Origin: Gammaproteobacteria bacterium
Lineage (GTDB): Bacteria > Pseudomonadota > Gammaproteobacteria > Xanthomonadales > Wenzhouxiangellaceae
NCBI GenBank assembly: GCA_003565625.1
Contig: PXBD01000088.1
Location: forward strand, 1-64,000
Direction of reading: 5' to 3'
Length of the DNA stretch: 64,000 bases
Shown: one piece after another, positions 17,513 to 26,126 of the stretch
Layout of the letters: every line of letters begins with the position of its first letter
Position numbering within the stretch: the stretch's first letter is position 1
The notes under the pieces: generated by a model
Told to the model about the DNA's origin: nothing
What the model saw: only the letters and a program-made list of their open reading frames with translations
Database searches by the model: none
Program-made: the position numbers and the translations under genes

Positions 17513-20500
17513 GATGCCAGGTTGTCCGGCTCTTGATGGGGTGGCTCCGGCTGGTTTGGGCCCGCAGGGCTGCTACCGAAGCGCTCGCGCATGGCCTGGA
17601 TGATGACGTACAGGATCGGCGTCATCAGAGTGACCATGATCATCGCCGCAATCATGCCCGACATCACCGTGACCCCCAGGCTGACCCGGCTGGCGGCACC
17701 GGCGCCGGTGGCCATCACCAGCGGCACCACCCCGAGAATGAACGACAGACCGGTCATGATCACGGCGCGGAAGCGCAGCACGGCCGCCTCCCGAGCCGCC
17801 TCGGTCACTGACCGGCCCTCGCCGCGCAGCTGGGCCGCGAACTCAACGATCAGGATCGCGGTCTTGGTGGCCATGGCCACCAGCAGCACCAGGCCAATCT
17901 GGGCGTAAATGTCCATCGGCAGACCGGTCAGCAGAAACGCCAGGAATGAACCCAGGAAGGCCAGTGGTACCGACAGCAAGACCGCGATCGGCAGCGTCCA
18001 GCTTTCATACAGGGCGACCAGGAACAGGTAGACGGCCAGGACGGCCAGGATGAACAGGAACACGATCAGGTTGCCTGCTTCCAGTTCCTGCCGGGTCTGG
18101 CCGGCCCATTCAAACTCGTAGCCGGGCGGCAGCTCGGCCAGCAGGCTTTCCATGGCGTTGACCGCATCCATGCTCGAGCGGCCCGCTGCCGGCTCGCCGC
18201 TGATCGTCACGCTGCGGTACAGGTTGAAGCCTTCCAGCCGGGTGGGGCCCTGCGCCGGCACCAGGGTTGCCACGGTTGAAATCGGTACCATCTCGCCGCC
18301 GGCATTGCGTACCTCGAAATTGCGCAGGTCTTCCGGGCGCTGGCGAAACGCTTGCTCGGCTTCGAGCATGACCCGGAAGGTCCGGCCGAACTGGCTGAAA
18401 TCATTGACGTAGATGCCGCCGAGCTGGGCCTGCAAGGTCTGGAACAGTTCACCCAGATTCACCCCCAGCAGCTTGGCCTTGTCGCGGTCCACTTCCAGTT
18501 CATACATGGGTACGTTGGCGCGGAAATTGTGCCGGACACGGTTCAGGTCGGGATGCTGGTTGGCCTGCAGGACCAGGCTGTTGGCCGTGTCGGCGAGCAT
18601 GGTGGGCGAGACCCCGGCACTGTCAAGCAATCTCAGGTCAAAGCCCGATACCACACCGAGACCGGGGATGGCCGGCACGTTGAACGCCACCGCCTGGGCG
18701 CTGGGAAGCGCCCACAAATCGGCGTTGAGTCGTCGAATTACCGCATCGGGTTGCAGGCTGGCATCGGCGCGCTCGGACCAGTCCTTGAGCACGACCACGC
18801 TGAGGCCCATGTTGGACCCGCTGCCGCTGAGCAGCGAAAAGCCGCTGACGGTAATCACATCGCTGACCGCCGGATCGCGGCGGGCAATGTCGACGATCTG
18901 GTCCATGACGGTGGCGGTGCGGCTGCCCGAGGCGGCATCGGGCAACTGGACATCGATGAACAGAAAACCCTGGTCTTCTTCCGGCACGAAGCCGGTCGGG
19001 GTGGTCATGGCCAGGCCGGCGACCACGCCGACCAGCGCCACGAAGACAACGGCCACGAGGCGAACCCGGGCCAGCATCCGGTCGATCAGCCAGGTATAGC
19101 CCCGGCTCAGGCCGCTGATTCCCATCTCGACCGGGCGAAGCCAGCGCATGGGCTCGGCGCCACCGCGCAGCAGTACCGAACTGAGTGCCGGCGACAGGGT
19201 CAGCGCGTTGACCATCGACAGCACAACGGCAAAGCAGATGGTCACGGCAAACTGGCGGAACAGCTCGCCGGTGATGCCGGGCAGAAAGGCCACCGGAATG
19301 AAAACGGCCAGCAATACAAGCGTGGTAGAAACGATCGGTGCGGTGATCTCGCGCATGGCCCGACTGACCGCTTCCTTGACCTTGAGGCCTTGCTCGTGCA
19401 TCAGCCGGTCGACGTTTTCGATCACCACGATGGCATCATCCACCACGATGCCGATTGCCAGGACCAGCCCGAACAGGGTGATCAGGTTGACCGTATAGCC
19501 CATCACCAGCATGAAAGCAAAAGTGCCGATCAGCGAGACCGGGATGGCAATGGCCGGGATCAGCGTGGCGCGCAGGCTTTGCAGAAACAGAAACACCACT
19601 AGCACCACCAGCACCACGGCCTCGAACAGCGTGTGGATGACCTCGCGAATGGACTCATCGATAAAGCGCGTGCTGTCGAACAGAATGGTGTATTCCAGCC
19701 CGGCCGGGAAGCCGGGGGCCATGCGTTCCATTTCCGCGCGGACCTGTTCGGCGACGTCCAAGGCATTGGCATCGGGCAGCTGGTAGATCACCAGGAAGGC
19801 GGTGTCCTGGCCGTTGAGGCGGGAAGTGGCGGCATAGGAGCGGGCGCCGAGTTCGATCCGGGCCACGTCCTGCAGGCGGACCATGCGGCCGTCCGAGTCG
19901 ACCCGAATAATGGTGCGGCCGAATTCGCCGGCCTCGCTCAGTCGCCCTTCGCTGCGGATATTGAAGGTGAACACCTGGTCCGTGGGTGCGGGCTCCTGGC
20001 CCAGCGAACCGGCGGCGACGATCTGGTTCTGGTCACGAACGGCCGTATTGATGTCGGCCACGGTGATGCCGAGCAGGTTCATCCGCTCCGGGTCCAGCCA
20101 GATCCGCATGGCGTACTCGCTGGTACCCAGTACCAGCGCCTCGGCCACGCCCGGCACCCGGGCGATGTTCTCGACCAGGCTGGTGGAGGCATAGTTGCTC
20201 AAAAAAAGCGCATCGAGCTCGGCGCGCTCGGAGATCAGGTTGATCCCCATGAGCATGTTGCCGGCCTGCTTGCGTACCACCACGCCTTCGCGCCGCACTT
20301 CCTCCGGCAGTTGGCGCTCGGCCAGCTTGACCCGGTTCTGGACGTTGACCTGGGCCATATCGACATCGGTTCCGGTGGCGAAAGTCACCGTAATCGCCGC
20401 AGCACCGTCACTGGTCGCCGAAGACTCGATGTAGATCATGCCCTCGACGCCGTTGAGGCGCTGCTCGATGGGCCGAACGACCGCTTCGGCCACCACCTCG

Positions 20501-20661
20501 GCGGTGGCGCCGGGGTACACCGCCCGCACCTGTACCTGCGGCGGGGCCAGATCCGGATACATGTTGACCGGCAGGTTCTGCAGTGCCAGGAGCCCGCCCA
20601 GCGTGATCAGGATGGACAGGACAAAGGCGAACTTGGGGCGCTGAAGAAAGAACTCGCTCAC
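17509..20661 (-). CDS. RND multidrug efflux permease (HAE-1, AcrB/MexB type)
   Basis: Inner-membrane proton-driven exporter of 1050 residues, the normal AcrB size. The N terminus (MSEFFLQRPKFAFVLSILITLGG) is the family's TM1. The proton-relay aspartate pair is in GIVVDDAIVVIENV, and the TM10 lysine is in MATKTAILIVEFA. Two large periplasmic porter loops lie between TM1-2 and TM7-8. It overlaps the upstream adaptor gene and the downstream K+ channel gene by 4 bp each. No TolC-type outer-membrane gene is adjacent, so it probably uses one encoded elsewhere. Substrates are not predictable. Confidence 0.93.
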   Translation of the reverse strand: MSEFFLQRPKFAFVLSILITLGGLLALQNLPVNMYPDLAPPQVQVRAVYPGATAEVVAEAVVRPIEQRLNGVEGMIYIESSATSDGAAAITVTFATGTDVDMAQVNVQNRVKLAERQLPEEVRREGVVVRKQAGNMLMGINLISERAELDALFLSNYASTSLVENIARVPGVAEALVLGTSEYAMRIWLDPERMNLLGITVADINTAVRDQNQIVAAGSLGQEPAPTDQVFTFNIRSEGRLSEAGEFGRTIIRVDSDGRMVRLQDVARIELGARSYAATSRLNGQDTAFLVIYQLPDANALDVAEQVRAEMERMAPGFPAGLEYTILFDSTRFIDESIREVIHTLFEAVVLVVLVVFLFLQSLRATLIPAIAIPVSLIGTFAFMLVMGYTVNLITLFGLVLAIGIVVDDAIVVIENVDRLMHEQGLKVKEAVSRAMREITAPIVSTTLVLLAVFIPVAFLPGITGELFRQFAVTICFAVVLSMVNALTLSPALSSVLLRGGAEPMRWLRPVEMGISGLSRGYTWLIDRMLARVRLVAVVFVALVGVVAGLAMTTPTGFVPEEDQGFLFIDVQLPDAASGSRTATVMDQIVDIARRDPAVSDVITVSGFSLLSGSGSNMGLSVVVLKDWSERADASLQPDAVIRRLNADLWALPSAQAVAFNVPAIPGLGVVSGFDLRLLDSAGVSPTMLADTANSLVLQANQHPDLNRVRHNFRANVPMYELEVDRDKAKLLGVNLGELFQTLQAQLGGIYVNDFSQFGRTFRVMLEAEQAFRQRPEDLRNFEVRNAGGEMVPISTVATLVPAQGPTRLEGFNLYRSVTISGEPAAGRSSMDAVNAMESLLAELPPGYEFEWAGQTRQELEAGNLIVFLFILAVLAVYLFLVALYESWTLPIAVLLSVPLAFLGSFLAFLLTGLPMDIYAQIGLVLLVAMATKTAILIVEFAAQLRGEGRSVTEAAREAAVLRFRAVIMTGLSFILGVVPLVMATGAGAASRVSLGVTVMSGMIAAMIMVTLMTPILYVIIQAMRERFGSSPAGPNQPEPPHQEPDNLAS

Positions 20662-21809
20662 GGCCGCAGCATCTCGGTCGGTGCCAGCACGCCGCTGTCC
20701 TGATCCCAGTCGTAAGCGATCGCCTCGACGCGGCTGCCAGGACGGGCTTTTTGCAGTCCTTCGACGATCACCCGTTCGCCGGGCGCCAGGCCGGCATCGA
20801 CCACCGCGGCCGTGCGCAGCTGGCGCTCCAGCGTGATCGAGCGTTCGGAGACCATCCCATCCGGGCCCACCACCATGACGAAACTGCCCAACTGGTTGCG
20901 GCCGATGGCCTGGTTTGGAACCAGCAGTCGGCTTTCGACTTCGCGCGTTTCCATTTCGACCGTGGTGAACAAGCCGGGCGCCAGGGTTTCGTCGGGGTTG
21001 GGAAAGCGCGCCGTGACCTCGGCGGTGCCGGTGCGGGCATCGACTTCGATATCGACGAAATCCAGCGCTCCGGGCCAGGGATGGGGTTGGTCGCCGTCGA
21101 GCAGCAGGCGAATCTCGAATTGCTCCGTATCCACCAGCCCCAGCGGGCGCTGGTGCAACAACTGCTGATACTCCCGATCGGTCAGCTGGAAACGGGCCAG
21201 GATGGGGTCAGTGACCTGCACTCGTACCAGTGGGCCGGAACCGGGGCCGACGATATTGCCCACTGTGGCCGAAGTATCGCCCGCCCGGCCGGCGATGGGT
21301 GCCTGGATGACGGTGTATTCGAGGTTCTGGCGGGCTTGTTCAAGGTCGGCCTCGGCGGCCTCGAAGGCCGAGCTCGCCTGCGCCTGTGCATCGCGCAAAC
21401 GGTCGATATCAGACGCCGAGAGAAAGCCGCGATCGGCGACCTCCAGGCCGCGTGCCAGGTTGCGCTCGGCCAGCTCCAGTGCGCTGCTGCGCGCTGCCAG
21501 CTGGGCCTGGGCCTGGCGTAGCTGGTCGCGCTGGGTCCGGTCGTCGAGTCGGAACAACACATCGCCGGCCGCCACACGGGCACCGCGCTCGAACGTTACG
21601 GCGGCCACCTCGGCTTGCACCCGGGCCTGAATCTGGACGGTCTCGGCCGGCCGCGTGCGCGCGCTGAATCGCCAGCTGCGAGTGATCTCGGTCGAGCGGA
21701 GCTCGTAGGCACCCACGCCGACGACAGGGGGCGCCGCGGCTTCGTCCGGCGGATGGCAGCCAGCCAGCAGCAAGCCGGCAAGCAGCAGAGGCAGTACTGG
21801 ATTTCTCAT
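20658..21809 (-). CDS. RND efflux periplasmic adaptor (membrane fusion lipoprotein)
   Basis: Lipoprotein adaptor of 383 residues that bridges the RND pump and an outer-membrane channel. The signal is MRNPVLPLLLAGLLLAGC, with the lipid Cys at 18. The biotinyl-lipoyl half-motifs appear as QARVQAEVAAVTFERGARVAAGDVL (split around residue 70) and YTVIQAPIAGRAGD. Between them lies an alpha-hairpin rich in Ala, Gln and Glu (about 95-165). The start at 21809 has AAGGAAA nine bases upstream; the open frame upstream of it has no signal peptide. It overlaps the pump gene by 4 bp. Confidence 0.92.
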   Translation of the reverse strand: MRNPVLPLLLAGLLLAGCHPPDEAAAPPVVGVGAYELRSTEITRSWRFSARTRPAETVQIQARVQAEVAAVTFERGARVAAGDVLFRLDDRTQRDQLRQAQAQLAARSSALELAERNLARGLEVADRGFLSASDIDRLRDAQAQASSAFEAAEADLEQARQNLEYTVIQAPIAGRAGDTSATVGNIVGPGSGPLVRVQVTDPILARFQLTDREYQQLLHQRPLGLVDTEQFEIRLLLDGDQPHPWPGALDFVDIEVDARTGTAEVTARFPNPDETLAPGLFTTVEMETREVESRLLVPNQAIGRNQLGSFVMVVGPDGMVSERSITLERQLRTAAVVDAGLAPGERVIVEGLQKARPGSRVEAIAYDWDQDSGVLAPTEMLRP

Positions 21810-22227
21810 CCGGGTGTTTCCTTGGCGAAAGTAGCGGGTGGATAGGGGGGCGATGGCGGCTTCGGCCACTTGCGAACGGATGGGTACCGAAAGCGGTTTC
21901 GCGGAATCAATGCTGCCTTTTCGACCATGTAGGGTGCTGATCAAGGATAGTACGAAACTCACCGTCGAAAAGACAACCGTGCTGCCGCCCGTGAGTCGCG
22001 CTGGCTTGACCTCATGCACTTCTCTGACTTTTCTTTACATTTGAAGGTTTTTATGCGAAAGGGCTAGTGCGATTATTGACATCACCAAGCGAACGAACGC
22101 CTTGCTGATGGCATGACTCGATCGCTTCCACTCTCAGCAGTCCAGGTTTTCGTATCGGACTGCGGCCGTACCTGGCAGTCGTTGCATGTTGTCACTGAAT
22201 CACCAATTCGAGCGCCTCCGGAACGCG
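21810..22227. other. divergent intergenic region before the first mscS-type gene
   Basis: About 418 bp, more AT-rich in the middle than its surroundings, between the RND operon and the MscS gene. It holds the promoter candidate at 21947-21976 on the minus strand. A perfect TTGACA at 22076-22081 on the plus strand has no acceptable -10 at 16-18 bp. I see no credible small gene. Confidence 0.4.
21947..21976 (-). promoter_or_regulatory. candidate promoter of the RND operon
   Basis: Read on the minus strand: TTGTCT (21971-21976), an 18-bp spacer, then TACTAT (21947-21952), each 4 of 6 to the sigma-70 consensus. It lies about 140 bp before the adaptor gene. No clear operator palindrome or adjacent regulator gene was found. 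Confidence 0.35.
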
Positions 22228-24696
22228 ATGCGATGCGCATACTGCGTTCCATCGGCAATACTGATCGCAGTGATCATCCTGCCATCTACGGTCGTTGCTG
22301 AACAGGCAGACTGGTCAGGTGTCTGGGATACGCAGTGGCGCGGCGGCGGTGCGGTGCTGCAGCTGCAACAGGACGGCGATCGCGTCGCCGGCAGCTACCC
22401 GGGTTTTGAAGGCGTGGTCGAGGGTCGGGTCGACGGCCAGCAGCTGTCGGGCAGCTGGGTGGATGCTGCCGGGGAAGGCCTGTTCACTTTCGTGATGTCA
22501 CCGGACCGGCAAAGCTTCATGGGGCGCTTCGGTACCGGGGAATGGTGGACCGGAATGCGCACGGATACCGAGCTGGCCGACACCTTGTTCGGTGCGCTTG
22601 ACCAGTCCAGTCCGGAGCGAACGCTGAAATCTTTTCTGCGGGCCGGCAACAAGTCCGGCCAAGGCCGAAGCGATCGCCTGGGTGTGGTTATTCCACTGCT
22701 GGATTTTTCCACCCATGAGGAACCATTGACGGCGTATGACCGGATCGATCTGGCCCGTCTGCTGTTCCAGATCGTTGATCGCCTGACTTTTCGCATCTGG
22801 GAGCTGCGACGGCACGCGGACCTCAGCGCTGAGACGGAATACACGGTTGAACTGGCCCAGGCAGGCAGCGGCGTGTCGTATACGCTTACTTTTCGTACCG
22901 ACCAGCGGTCCGACGATAGCGGTGAGCAAGCCTGGCGCCTGGTCGTGCCGCTGGAAGAACAGATGCGCGAGTCGCTGCAGGATTTGCTCGAAATCCATGG
23001 CGGTGTCGAGCCACACTCGCGCGAACACCATGAACTGCGTTCGCCGCGTGATGCCCTGCGCACGTTCATCGAGCAGTGGGACAAAGTCCGCATGGGCAAT
23101 TCGGGGTTGTTCCTGAAGACCATGGACTTATCGCAAATCCCTGCCGCAGTGCGCGAAGAAGAAGGTGCCCTGCTGGGCGAGTATCTGATCGAGGTGCTCT
23201 ACCGCATCGGCCTGCCGCTGCGCCAGGAAATCCCCGACGACCCGAATCGGCGTGCACCTTATACCCACTTCGTTCACCCGGTCGGGGTGGTCGAGCTCCA
23301 CCCTCTCCAGCAAGACGACGGCACCAAGCGCTGGCAGTTCAGCAGCGAGACCATGGCCAGCGCTCGCCAGCTGTTCATGTCGCTGGAAGACATGCCGCTG
23401 GCCGACGTCAGTGTGCGCGGTGATTCGACGCCGTTTTTCGAAATCCGCAACCAGGTTCGCTCGATCCACCGTAACCTTCTGCAGGAGACTGCAGCGAGCA
23501 TGGAGGTCTGGCAGTGGCTCGCGCTGCTGCTGTGGTTGTTGATCAGTATCCCCCTGAGCTGGGTGCTCACCTGGTTGGTCGATCAGTTGTTCCGGCTCAA
23601 GACAGGCGAGGGCGATGACCATTCGCTGTCACCCACGATTCGCTTTCTCTGGCCGTTGCGCCTGATCTTTGTTGCCACTATCGGGCTGCTGGCGCTGCGG
23701 ACCTTCGGTCTTCCGCAAACCGTGGATATCCCGCTGCGCGTTGTCATCGGCGCAACCCTGTCGATTGCCGGTGGCTGGCTCGCTTACCACCTGGTCGACA
23801 AGGTCAGTAAAGTCCTAGAAGCCCATTCGAGTCGCTATCGCTACCGCGACGAAATCCTCCGCTCGCTGGGCACTGCCCTGGCCAAACTGGCCGTCATCAT
23901 CGGGGCAATCCTGTTTCTTGCAGAGATCCTGTCCTTGCCCTACCAGGGCGTGGTCGCCGGTCTGGGCATTGGCGGGCTGGCGGTGGCGCTGGCCGCGCGC
24001 AGTACCCTGGAAAACCTCATCGGCGGTCTCACACTGTTTGCCGACAAGCCGGTCGAAGTGGGGGATTTCTGCCAGCTCGGCGAGCACCTGGGCGTGATCG
24101 AAGGGATCGGACTGCGATCGGTCAAAGTGCGTTCGCTCGACAGAACCATCATCACGATCCCCAACGCCGAGTTCGTGAATCTGAACATTGAAAATCTCAC
24201 CCGGCGCGACCGGATTCTGCTGCGCAACACGATCAGCTTGCGCTACGAGACGACACCCGACCAGTTGCGCTGGATCCTGGCCGAGATTCGACAGCTGCTG
24301 TTGCAACACCCGATGGTGGCGCCGGAACCGGCCCGGGCGCGCTTTCTGGGATTTGGCGACCATTCCCTCGACGTCGAAATTTTTGCCTACGTCAAAACCA
24401 ATGACTGGAACGACTTTCTCAGCGCCCAGGAGGACATTTTTTTGCGCCTGATCGCCCTGGTTGACGAGTCGGGTACCGGGTTTGCCTTTCCGTCGATGGT
24501 CAATTACCTGGCCAGCGACAGCGGCGTGGACGAAGAGCGCACCGAGCGGGCCGAGGCCATCGTGCAGAAACTGCGTGAAGAAAGTCAGCTGCCGTTCCCG
24601 AACCTGGGCCTGCAAACCCGCCGGGAACTGCGCGACACCCTGGATTACCCCCCCAAAGGCTCGATCGACTTCAAGAGCCGGCCGGACACCGAATGA
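22228..24696 (+). CDS. large MscS-family mechanosensitive channel
   Basis: Protein of about 822 residues. A signal-like N terminus (MRCAYCVPSAILIAVIILPS) leads into a 390-residue periplasmic region whose start (ADWSGVWDTQWRGGGAVLQL) resembles a small beta-sandwich. Four hydrophobic segments follow near 425, 470, 505 and 548. The pore helix is GLGIGGLAVALAARSTLENLIGGL (split around 580), followed by ADKPVEVGDFC and the IPNAEFVNLNIENLT beta domain. The MscS core is intact. An in-frame ATG at 22186 is an alternative start; 22228 gives a better signal peptide. Its neighbours are envelope lipoproteins, a BCCT transporter and a second MscS channel, pointing to osmotic adaptation. Confidence 0.85.
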   Translation: MRCAYCVPSAILIAVIILPSTVVAEQADWSGVWDTQWRGGGAVLQLQQDGDRVAGSYPGFEGVVEGRVDGQQLSGSWVDAAGEGLFTFVMSPDRQSFMGRFGTGEWWTGMRTDTELADTLFGALDQSSPERTLKSFLRAGNKSGQGRSDRLGVVIPLLDFSTHEEPLTAYDRIDLARLLFQIVDRLTFRIWELRRHADLSAETEYTVELAQAGSGVSYTLTFRTDQRSDDSGEQAWRLVVPLEEQMRESLQDLLEIHGGVEPHSREHHELRSPRDALRTFIEQWDKVRMGNSGLFLKTMDLSQIPAAVREEEGALLGEYLIEVLYRIGLPLRQEIPDDPNRRAPYTHFVHPVGVVELHPLQQDDGTKRWQFSSETMASARQLFMSLEDMPLADVSVRGDSTPFFEIRNQVRSIHRNLLQETAASMEVWQWLALLLWLLISIPLSWVLTWLVDQLFRLKTGEGDDHSLSPTIRFLWPLRLIFVATIGLLALRTFGLPQTVDIPLRVVIGATLSIAGGWLAYHLVDKVSKVLEAHSSRYRYRDEILRSLGTALAKLAVIIGAILFLAEILSLPYQGVVAGLGIGGLAVALAARSTLENLIGGLTLFADKPVEVGDFCQLGEHLGVIEGIGLRSVKVRSLDRTIITIPNAEFVNLNIENLTRRDRILLRNTISLRYETTPDQLRWILAEIRQLLLQHPMVAPEPARARFLGFGDHSLDVEIFAYVKTNDWNDFLSAQEDIFLRLIALVDESGTGFAFPSMVNYLASDSGVDEERTERAEAIVQKLREESQLPFPNLGLQTRRELRDTLDYPPKGSIDFKSRPDTE

Positions 24697-24719
24697 ATGA
24701 TCATCCATGAGGAAGAGCA

Positions 24720-26090
24720 ATGAAAACAGTCTTGATTGTCGTGCTGTTGATGTTGGCCGGGTGCGCCACACCGACAAGCGATCCCGAGATGGCTGAAGTC
24801 ACCGGCCAGGTGGTGTACCGGGAACGGATCGCGGCGCCGCCGAATGCCCGGCTGGAAGTCGTCCTGCAAGACATCAGCCGGGCAGGCGCGCCGGCCGTGC
24901 GGCTTGGCGAAATGGTCGTCGAGAATGCCGGCCAGCCGCCCTACGAGTTCGCCATTGCCTACGACCCCGCAGACATTGATCCGCGCCATACCTACGCGGT
25001 GGCGGCGCGTCTCTATGACGGCGAGCAGTTGCTGTTCATCTCCGACACGGTCCACCAGGTCATTACGCGAGACTTTCCTTCGACCGCCACGATCGTCATG
25101 CGGCAGACGGGGACAGCGTCGACCCATCCGCTGGGCGCATTTCCGGCCAGCTTTTCGGGGATTCGCGCCGGTGCCGACTCGCCCGGGACCGAGATCCAGC
25201 TCGACCTGCTCGCCAACGGTGTGTACTTCCTGCGCGAGACCAGCCAGCATCCCGACCACGGGACTGCCTATGACCTGGGGCGCTACCTGCTGTCCTCACA
25301 CCACGATCAACTGACCCTGTACGGCGGACGGGAGATGCCGGCGCGTCTGGCCATTTCCTCGCCTGACACCCTGGTCTGGCAGTATCCCGCGGCAGCCGGT
25401 ACGCAATCCAGACTCGACCACGACCTGCCCCGACAGCCGGACCTGCCGTTGCTGCAGCCGCGCGTGACCCTGCGCGGTGAATACCGCTACCTTGCCGGAG
25501 CAGGGCGCTTCCGTGATTGCCTGACCGGGCTTGATATGCCGGTGGCCAGCGAGGCCGACAACCGCGCCCTGGAAGAAGCTTATCTTGCGCAAAGAGACCA
25601 GCCCGGTGAAGCCTTGATGGTGCATGTTTTCGGCCGTATCGAACAGCGCATGCCGATGGAAGGGCCCGGTCCGCTACCGACCCTGGTGCCCGAGCGGTTC
25701 AGAGGCGTATCGGAGCATGGTTGCCCCGAACCTCCGCGCCTGGCCGAGCTGAAAAATACCTACTGGCGACTGAGTCTGATCGAGTCCAGCCTGGCCGAGC
25801 GCTGGCCGAACCAGCGCGAGCCGCATCTCGTGTTCCACGAGGACGGCCGTGTGGCCGGCTCGGACGGCTGCAATCGCGTCACCGGCGGCTACGAAGCCGA
25901 CGGTTCGTCGATCCGGTTGTCCCGGCTCGCGACAACCCGCATGGCCTGCCCGGCAGGGATGAATCAGGCCGAGCGCTTTGGCCAGGTGCTGGACGAAGTG
26001 GAAGGTTTCCGGATCGTGGGCCAGTACCTCGAAATGCTCGGTCCCGACGGGAAGGTCCGGCTGCTGTTTGAGGCGGTGGCGCTGGACTGA
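24720..26090 (+). CDS. lipoprotein with YbaY-, NlpE- and META-like domains
   Basis: Lipoprotein of 456 residues (lipobox MLAGC, Cys 15). Residues about 25-130 resemble YbaY: VTGQVVYRERIAAPPNARLEV-type strand pattern and a conserved DTVHQVITR. Residues about 135-240 resemble the NlpE N-terminal barrel: FSGIRAGADSPGTEIQLDL and NGVYFLRET. However, it lacks the CxxC of copper-linked NlpE, with AGADSP in that place. Residues about 345-455 form a META domain: LKNTYWRL, the glycine- and asparagine-containing SDGCNRVTGGYE, and TRMACP. Such modules occur in stress lipoproteins of the outer membrane. It lies 24 bp after the MscS gene and 37 bp before the BCCT gene, so it is probably in the same operon. 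Confidence 0.75.
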   Translation: MKTVLIVVLLMLAGCATPTSDPEMAEVTGQVVYRERIAAPPNARLEVVLQDISRAGAPAVRLGEMVVENAGQPPYEFAIAYDPADIDPRHTYAVAARLYDGEQLLFISDTVHQVITRDFPSTATIVMRQTGTASTHPLGAFPASFSGIRAGADSPGTEIQLDLLANGVYFLRETSQHPDHGTAYDLGRYLLSSHHDQLTLYGGREMPARLAISSPDTLVWQYPAAAGTQSRLDHDLPRQPDLPLLQPRVTLRGEYRYLAGAGRFRDCLTGLDMPVASEADNRALEEAYLAQRDQPGEALMVHVFGRIEQRMPMEGPGPLPTLVPERFRGVSEHGCPEPPRLAELKNTYWRLSLIESSLAERWPNQREPHLVFHEDGRVAGSDGCNRVTGGYEADGSSIRLSRLATTRMACPAGMNQAERFGQVLDEVEGFRIVGQYLEMLGPDGKVRLLFEAVALD

Positions 26091-26126
26091 TCGTCGTTGA
26101 CGCTTCAAACAACCCGAGGAAAATCC

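Noticed and set aside
18352-19602. Long plus-strand open frame antisense to the RND pump
   Set aside because: It mirrors the third-codon GC bias of the real gene, has low-complexity His/Gln/Gly/Arg content and no domain. The minus-strand pump gene has complete family motifs.
22076-22081. Perfect TTGACA considered as the promoter of the first MscS gene
   Set aside because: No acceptable -10 hexamer occurs 16-18 bp downstream.
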